NCBI GenBank assembly: GCA_903813345.2
Contig: CAIIXF020000007.1
Coordinates: forward strand, 24,229,564 to 24,293,563
Direction: 5' to 3'
Length of the DNA: 64,000 nt
DNA from: Owenia fusiformis
Lineage: Eukaryota; Annelida; Polychaeta; Sabellida; Oweniidae
Shown: positions 57,551 to 64,000 of the stretch, piece after piece
Layout of the letters: every line of letters begins with the position of its first letter
Position numbering within the stretch: position 1 is the first letter of the stretch
Translations under genes and position numbers: made by a program
The notes under the pieces: model-generated
Told to the model about the DNA's origin: nothing
The model's database searches: none
The model's input: only the letters and a program-made list of their open reading frames with translations

Positions 57551-59282
57551 ATATTTAGGAGAACATTATTCTGTATGCTCCAATATGGATTAGATAACCT
57601 GTGTAGGGTTGCACAATACAACAAGTGCAATACTGCTAATGAAAGATGTATTTCTGGACAACACAAGACAAATCAATTGAATAGAGTGTCATAAGCAATA
57701 ATCAAGAGGTAAGTGAGTCAACTTTGACAATACTCACAAAGACAATGTAATCATACCAAGACAATGTGAGTCTACCATGACACTATTACCAAGGGCTATA
57801 TAAGTCTACCATGACAATATTACCAAGGGCTATGTTAGTCTACCATGACAATATTACCAAGGGCTATATAAGTCTACCATGACAATATTACCAAGGGCTA
57901 TATAAGTCTACCATGACAATATTACCAAGGGATATGTAAGTCTACCATGACAATATTACCAAGGGCTATGTACGTCTACCATGACAATATTACCGAAGGC
58001 TATGTTAATCCACCATGACAATATTACCAAGGGCTATGTAAGTCTACCATGACAATATTACCAAGGGCTATGTAAGTCTACCATGACAATATTACCAAGG
58101 GCTATATAAGTCTACCATGACAATATTACCAAGGGATATGTAAGTCTACCATGACAATATTACCAAGGGCTATGTAAGTCTACCATGACAATATTACCAA
58201 GGGCTATGTACGTCTACCATGACAATATTACCGAAGGCTATGTTAATCCACCATGACAATATTACCAAGGGCTATGTAAGTCTACCATGACAATATTACC
58301 AAGGGCTATGTAAGTCTACCATGACAATATTACCAAGGGCTATATAAGTCTACCATGACAATATTACCAAAGGCTTTGTTACTCCACCATGACAATATTA
58401 CCAAGGGCTATGTGAATCTACCATGACAACATTACCAAAGGCTATGTGAATCTACCATGACAATATCACCAAGGGCTATATAAGTCTACCATGACAATAT
58501 TACCAAAGGCTATGTTACTCCACACTGACAATATTACCAAGGGCTATGTGAGTCTACCATGACAATGTTACCAAAGGCTATGTGAATCTACCATGACAAT
58601 ATTACCAAAGTTTATGTGAATCTACCATGACAATATTACCAAAGGCTATGTGAATCTACCATGACAATATTACCAAGGGCTATGTAAGTCTACCATGACA
58701 ATATTACCAAGGGCTATTAAGTCTACCATGACAATATTACCAAGGGCTATATGAGTCTACCAAGACAATATTACCAAAGGCTTTGTTACGCCACGATGAC
58801 AATATTACCAAAGGCTATGTGAGTCTACCATGACAATATTACAAAGGGCTATGTGAGTCTGCCATGACAATATTACCAAAGGCTATGTGAGTCCACAAGA
58901 CAATATTACAAAGGGCTATGTGAGTCTACCATGACAATATTACAAAGGGCTATGTGAGTCTGCCATGACAATATTACCAAAGGCTATGTGAGTCCACAAG
59001 ACAATATTACAAAGGGCTTTGTGAGTCTACCATGACAATATTACAAAGGGCTATGTGAGTCTACCATGACAATATTACAAAGGGCTATGTGAGTCTGCCA
59101 TGACAATATTACCAAGGGCTATGTGAGTCTACCATGACAATATTACAAAGGGTTATGTGAGTCTACCATGACAATATTACAAAGGGCTATGTGAGTCTAC
59201 CATGACAATATTACCAAAGGCTATGTGAGTCTACCATGAAGATTTTACCAAGGGCTTTGTGAGTCTACCATGACAATATTAC

Positions 59283-59500
59283 TGTAATGACCCGTGTGTG
59301 CCCCAGTGGAATGACTAACTAACGAGCATAGTGTAACAAACCAGATAAAGAAATAGAAAGTGTGCTTAATTCAATGCCCCGCATGGGAATCGAAACTAGG
59401 ACCCTTGGATCCGAAGTCTGATGCTCTTCCGACTGAGCTATAAAAGCTTAAGCCACTACAGCTGGACTGTAGTAGCAACTTGCTATCAAGGGTCGTTATA
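59283..59500 (-). mobile_element. 218-bp tRNA-like element with inverted ends, inserted in the minisatellite
   Basis: Ends TGTAATGACCC and GGGTCGTTATA are inverted with two mismatches; TTAC is duplicated at 59279-59282 and 59501-59504. The interior has a tRNA-like body on the minus strand. Unlike a usual SINE there is no A-rich tail. Confidence 0.7.
59372..59447 (-). tRNA. tRNA-like body inside the 218-bp element
   Basis: TATAGCTCAGTCGGAAGAGC is a good D arm/A box, AGACTTCGGATCC resembles an Arg(TCG) anticodon loop, and TAGTTTCGATTCCC is a near B box. The anticodon stem is partly mispaired and there is no acceptor stem, so it is probably not a working tRNA. Confidence 0.5.
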
Positions 59501-61348
59501 TTACCTAAGGCTATATGAGTCTACCGTGGCAATTTTACCAACGGCTTTGTTACTCCACCATGACAATATTACCAAGGGCTATGTGAGCCTACCATGACAA
59601 TATTACCAAGGGCTATGTGAGTCTACCATGACAATATTACCAAGGGCTATGTGAGCCTACCATGACAATATTACCAAAGGCTTTGTTACTCCACCATGAC
59701 AATATTACCAAAGGCTATGTGAGTCTACCGTGGCAATTTTACCAATGGCTTTGTTACTCCACCATGACAATATTACCAAGGGCTATGTGAGTCTACCATG
59801 ACAATATTACCAAGGGCTATGTGAGTCTACCATGACAATATTACCAAGGGCTATGTGAGTCTACCATGACAATATTACCAAGGGCTATGTGAGTCTACCA
59901 TGACAATATTACCAAGGGCTATGTGAGTCTACCATGATAATATTACCAAGGGCTATGTGAGTCTACCATGACAATATTACCAAGGGCTATGTGAGTCTAC
60001 CATGACAATATTACCAAAGGCTATGTTAATCCACCATGACAATATTACCAAGGGCTATGTGAGTCTACCATGATAATATTACCAAGGGCTATGTGAGTCT
60101 ACCATGACAATATTACCAAGGGCTATGTGAGTCTACCATGACAATATTACCAAGGACTATGTAAGTCTACCATGACAATATTACCAAAGGCTATGTGAGT
60201 CTACCATGACAATATTACCAAGGGCTATGTGAGTCTACAATGACAATATTACCAAGGGCTATATAAGTCTACCATGACACTATTACCAAGGGCTATGTTA
60301 GTCTACCATGACAATATTACCAAGGACTATGTAAGTCTACCATGACAATATTACCAAAGGCTATTTGAGTCTACCATGACAATATTACCAAGGGCTATGT
60401 AAGTCTACCATGACAATATTACCAAGGGCTATGTGAGTCTACCATGACAATATTACCAAGGGCTATGTGAGTCTACCATGACAATATTACCAAGGGCTAT
60501 GTGAGTCTACCATGATAATATTACCAAGGGCTATGTGAGTCTACCATGACAGTATTACCAAATGTTATGTGGTAATGTAAGAAAATATCGATCTACTAGC
60601 TTCATGCCTATGACATGAAATATCTCTACAGTATTGCCCTTTCTAGGAAAAAGCAAGCTAGATCTTTATTTGTACAAAATGAGTCGATCAGAGTATATAG
60701 ATGGGAAAACATGATCGGGCAATCCAAATAAAATCAAGTGTTTGCCATATATGTTTTACTTAGAAAAATGAGAAATTCAGTTTTCTCAGAAAATTGAGTT
60801 TTCAGTTTCTTAAATATTATTTATTGCTATCCTTAATCTGGTAAAGTAATGTACTATGCAGTTTATAGATTTTTATTTTCTATTGAAATTATTTGAAAAT
60901 AATCATGTATTAGATCTATCATTAGGTTTTTACCCTTGACCAGTATACTTTTACCATGAAAGAACGAGACCAAGAAATTTTTGATAACCTGAGCTCATCC
61001 TACCCTTTGCATTCGTTTGACTTCACTTCTTAAAAGAGAGCTTCTGCACGCAGGGTAAGCTCATCCTGAAGTACATATATAACCCTTTCTATTTGTGTAA
61101 CTTTGCTTCTTAAAAGAGGGCTTTATCAGGGTAGAGGTACACAACCCTCTGACGAGAATCCATCGTTTACAGTGATTTAACCAATCAGAAGACACAGCTG
61201 AACCACATTAATATGTTATCTTATTTGAAAATGAAATTGCTAGGACTGACCAATATCTGTTGCCCAATTCAGAAATTTATCAGAAAATGTGTTAGACAAA
61301 GTTGTACATTGATTTACATACTGTATATATCTCAAGATAAATGATATA

Positions 61349-61928
61349 CAGGGTGTCAAATAAGTCCCGTCCCCCCCTCTACAGCCAAAACCAAGATATT
61401 TGGTACCAAGTGTGATATATCATTGGAAAGGTCTTCCAAAGTTACGTTGATTGGCATGTATCTGACACATGTCAATCAATCTCAGAAATTTTTACATTGT
61501 ATCAATTGAGGTGACCATATGCCTAGAAACATGGCAATTTGGCGTAATTGGAACGATTTTAAGAATCGTGTATAAGAAAGGTCACGGGACCAAAATATGA
61601 CTAAATATGTTTATGGCGATGAATTTAAGCTATTTCTGGATAGGTTTAGATGTGTAGAAAATAGAGGTGCAAGGAAAGTGGTGAAAACCTTTTTGTAACA
61701 TGTGGAATGTGAAAAAGATTAACTTTTTGATGTATTTCTGAGGTCATATCCTTGTCATTTTGATGCAAAAAAGCTACTTAAAGGAGGGCACGTTAATTTT
61801 AAAAGACATCATAAAAATATAGGTAAATTTCATCCAAAATACTTGAGAGTTGGTGAGTTAACATAACTTTGGATGATCTTTCCAATGGTTTATCACACTA
61901 GGTACCACCTGTTAAGGTTTTAGCTGTA
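61349..61928. mobile_element. Decayed TIR element of Tc1/mariner look
   Basis: Begins at CAGGGTGTCAAATAAGTCCC after TA. Inner segment 61380-61440 (TACAGCCAAAACCAAG, TTGGTACCAAGTGTGATATA) pairs with 61868-61928 in reverse. The far-right outermost 30 bases are missing. Confidence 0.6.
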
Positions 61929-61959
61929 AATATAATTTATCTCAGGATACATGTTGTAC

Positions 61960-62160
61960 ATATTGTACATATATGAAGATACATGAAATAAATATCATAT
62001 ATCTCAAGATACATGTTGTATATATTGTATGTACATCTTAAAACACAAGAGGTACATATTGCAGTATCTCAAAATACATGACATACAAGTTGAATATATC
62101 TCAGTGTGCATGATGTACAGATAATATCTATATCAAGATACATGATGCACAGATTAAATG
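61960..62160. repeat. Decayed ~43-bp tandem repeat
   Basis: Variants of TATCTCAAGATACATGATGT, ACAKATTG recur about five times. Confidence 0.5.
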
Positions 62161-63750
62161 TCTTTACTGGTCAACAAGATTACTTCTATTTTAGAGGTTA
62201 CATTCTTCTCGTGATATTGTAATTACTTATCACTTACAAAATAGATAAAAGCCTAACAAGGCCAAGGATAATATTTACATGTACAATCCTATCACTTGAC
62301 TCATTTGAAAAATACACGAGAATGAGAGTTGTTTTCTCTAATTTGAAGAGACAAATGGATAAATCAAGTACCACTGGAAAGCTTCTGATACCCTAGGGTC
62401 TGTTTTTGTATGCGCTTTACACTTTAATGTGTATTAGATACAATTCAAGAGCTTTTTACAATATTTAATACTAGGACTATGCTCTAGTATTCCATGCTAT
62501 CACTTTATCAATATTGAATATGATCATCATCAATATTTCATTTGAATTCATTATACCAAGGCCATTGCTTTAAGACTGACATCTAAGGCTTGATCTAAAA
62601 CTAGAATGGCTTTAGAAAGACCTTACTAAATTTGTAACATTGGGAAGTTCATTTGTACAAGGCAGATGTGAGCACCTGTGAAGCAAAATCTGCATAATAT
62701 TTTTTCACATATACACCCACTTTAAGTATGCTTTAATTCTCAATTAAATGTCTTAATCATAAATTATTGTAAATTGTTTACATCTGATCATTGCTATAGA
62801 CAGAATGAAGTTTGAGCTTAACGCTCTTTAAATTGAAACAATATCAAATTATTTGAATCATTTTCAGTTTTAAAAATAATTTTGAGAAGCATAATTTTCT
62901 TTTATACCCAGCTCCTCTAAAGAGATCCATTAAAATATGGGCTTCATAACAGTTTGTGCATGTCCAAAGATGAAAATTGCTACTTTGATCAATAAGATAA
63001 GTCAGAAAACACATTGTCTCAGAATTTGTCAATACTCAGATTAAATATTGAGAAAAAATATTGATGTCTGCTAGAAATAGATGTAGAGTTCTTCAACTAT
63101 CTCGCATTGATTGATTAATGCACAACAACAAATATAACACAAGCAACACATACTTAAAAGCAATGAAATATTTCAGTCTAACTTAAGCTTACTTATCAGT
63201 TATCACAAACTGTACAGTAAATAATTCAACAATTTCTGACTTTAAATCAATCAGACTGTTCAATACTACTTCAACTTCAATATTACCAGGGTTCTGAATT
63301 CATTGTCCTAGCCAAATTACTACCATTCATTCAAAATGTGTTGCTTCTAATACTTCGTGATAAATCATGAGATGCCATGGTATAATAGGTTAGATTTGAC
63401 AATCCAAGAATGAAATAGCCTTAAATTTTAAGGAAATGAAGTTGGTAAGTCATACATTCTAACACCAAGTTCATGATTGAACTATTTGAGAGTCTGAACT
63501 ATCAATTCACCTTATCAGATTAAAAGAAATGAATGTAGCAATTACATGTACTTTATTGGTCATTGGCCTATATACTCTATAGGGTCATCCAATTGTAACC
63601 CATTAATCTTCTCCCATTTACATTCTTTAGACAGACTGGACCAAATACACATTTAATTCCAAATATCGACTTGTTTTTATCATTGTCATTGAAATGAAGT
63701 AAATCCTGGTTAAACAATAAACAATCTGAAAAGTCTTGTTATTACCATAC

Positions 63751-63795
63751 CTGAAAGCAAAGGAAAGGGAAACATCTTCCACACTGAGCTGACAT
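63751..63795 (-). CDS. Trio: Candidate alternative first exon C of the Trio-type gene
   Basis: ATG at 63793-63795 opens 15 codons, MSAQCGRCFPFLCFQ, and ends CAG before a GTATGG donor in phase 0, the same phase as the other first exons. It can therefore join the EQRERP exon at 48255 directly, giving about 1292 residues. Cys at 5, 8 and 13 beside Phe/Leu resembles the cysteine-rich start of the vertebrate Duet isoform and suggests lipidation at a membrane; that is inference. It is short, and only frame, donor and composition support it. Confidence 0.45.
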
Positions 63796-63831
63796 CTCTA
63801 TTATAAATCACCTAGTCACACTGCCGACTGG

Positions 63832-64000
63832 TTGATCTATGTGACATCAGTTGATATATGTGACATCAGTTGATATTTGTGACATCAGTTGATATATATG
63901 ACATCAGTTGATATATATGACATCAGTTGATATTTGTGACATCAGTTGATATATATGACATCAGTTGATATATATGACATCAGTTGATATTTGTGACATC
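63832..64000. repeat. 19-bp tandem array running off the right edge
   Basis: Unit TGACATCAGTTGATATWTR. The variants TTTG, ATAT, ATAT repeat in order, a 57-bp higher-order period. It begins about 40 bases upstream of candidate first exon C. Confidence 0.9.

Larger units (their letters stand above)
57765..60566. repeat. 34-bp minisatellite, about 76 units
   Basis: Unit ACCATGACAATATTACCAAG, GGCTATGTGAGTCT. Subtypes differ at GTGAGTC/GTAAGTC/TTAATCC and ACCAAGG/ACAAAGG. A block with GTACGTC then TTAATCC occurs at about 57968 and 58207, 239 bases apart, seven units: a higher-order duplication. Interrupted at 59283-59500. The spacers are not unique, so it is not a CRISPR array. It lies right of exon A, where a promoter for that exon would be expected. 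Confidence 0.95.
48256..63750. other. Long 5' intron region of the Trio-type gene
   Basis: Holds candidate first exons B (52286) and A (56228) with exon C at its right border, plus the repeats listed separately. Stretches 48681-49555, 51109-51570, 52373-53720, 55760-56220, 56384-57360, 60567-61340 and 61930-63750 show nothing I can name beyond AT-rich sequence and decayed tandem words. Any promoters of the alternative first exons should lie just right of each. Confidence 0.5.

Noticed and set aside
57765-60566. CRISPR array
   Set aside because: Units are contiguous 34-bp repeats without unique spacers, in an animal gene intron.

Overview
The window is nuclear DNA from a metazoan, most likely an invertebrate. 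It is AT-rich, its small exons are separated by long introns with GT-AG borders, and it is full of tandem repeats, fold-back elements and tRNA-derived pieces. The protein content (a calpain-5-type protease, a Trio/Kalirin-type RhoGEF kinase, an EAR/EPTP-repeat protein) is animal. The repeat content suggests a marine invertebrate, but I cannot name the species or phylum from sequence alone. I see no bacterial, viral or organellar gene.

Layout. (1) 1-9065: repeat-rich DNA containing one clear coding exon, the last exon (3562-3826, + strand) of an EAR/EPTP-repeat protein whose other exons must lie off the left edge. A ~182-bp tandem satellite sits at 2185-2935. (2) 9066-26029, minus strand: a complete 13-exon calpain-5-like gene. 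I joined all exons by reading frame and splice site into a 637-residue protein with an intact Cys90/His257/Asn288 triad, a C2L domain and a C2 domain. Its second intron (16628-23392) holds a ~4-kb fold-back palindrome with a second element inserted in one arm, plus a separate element whose ends carry copies of a 16-bp palindrome. Its first intron carries a 26-bp minisatellite. (3) 26030-31881: spacer with a Tc1/mariner-type MITE and a 2.06-kb element with 14-bp inverted ends and a 5-bp target duplication. (4) 31882 to about 63795, minus strand: a Trio/Kalirin-family gene in the short, one-GEF layout: acidic N-terminal region, DH, PH, SH3, Ig, FN3, Ser/Thr kinase. Twenty-one shared exons are joined in frame. 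I find three candidate alternative first exons (52286-52372, 56228-56383, 63751-63795). All end in phase 0 and all encode a short N-terminus with a cysteine pair or cluster. (5) 57.7-60.6 kb: a 34-bp minisatellite of about 76 units between two of these first exons, interrupted by a tRNA-like element with inverted ends and a TTAC duplication. A 19-bp tandem array runs off the right edge.

How the genes relate. The EAR gene and the calpain gene converge tail to tail. The calpain and Trio genes run head to tail on the minus strand with about 5.9 kb between them. Nothing indicates a shared pathway. The most notable points are the three cysteine-bearing alternative N-termini of the Trio-type gene and a 69-bp tandem array at the Ig exon that has multiplied its 5' splice site. 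The structure of the calpain-intron elements is also notable.
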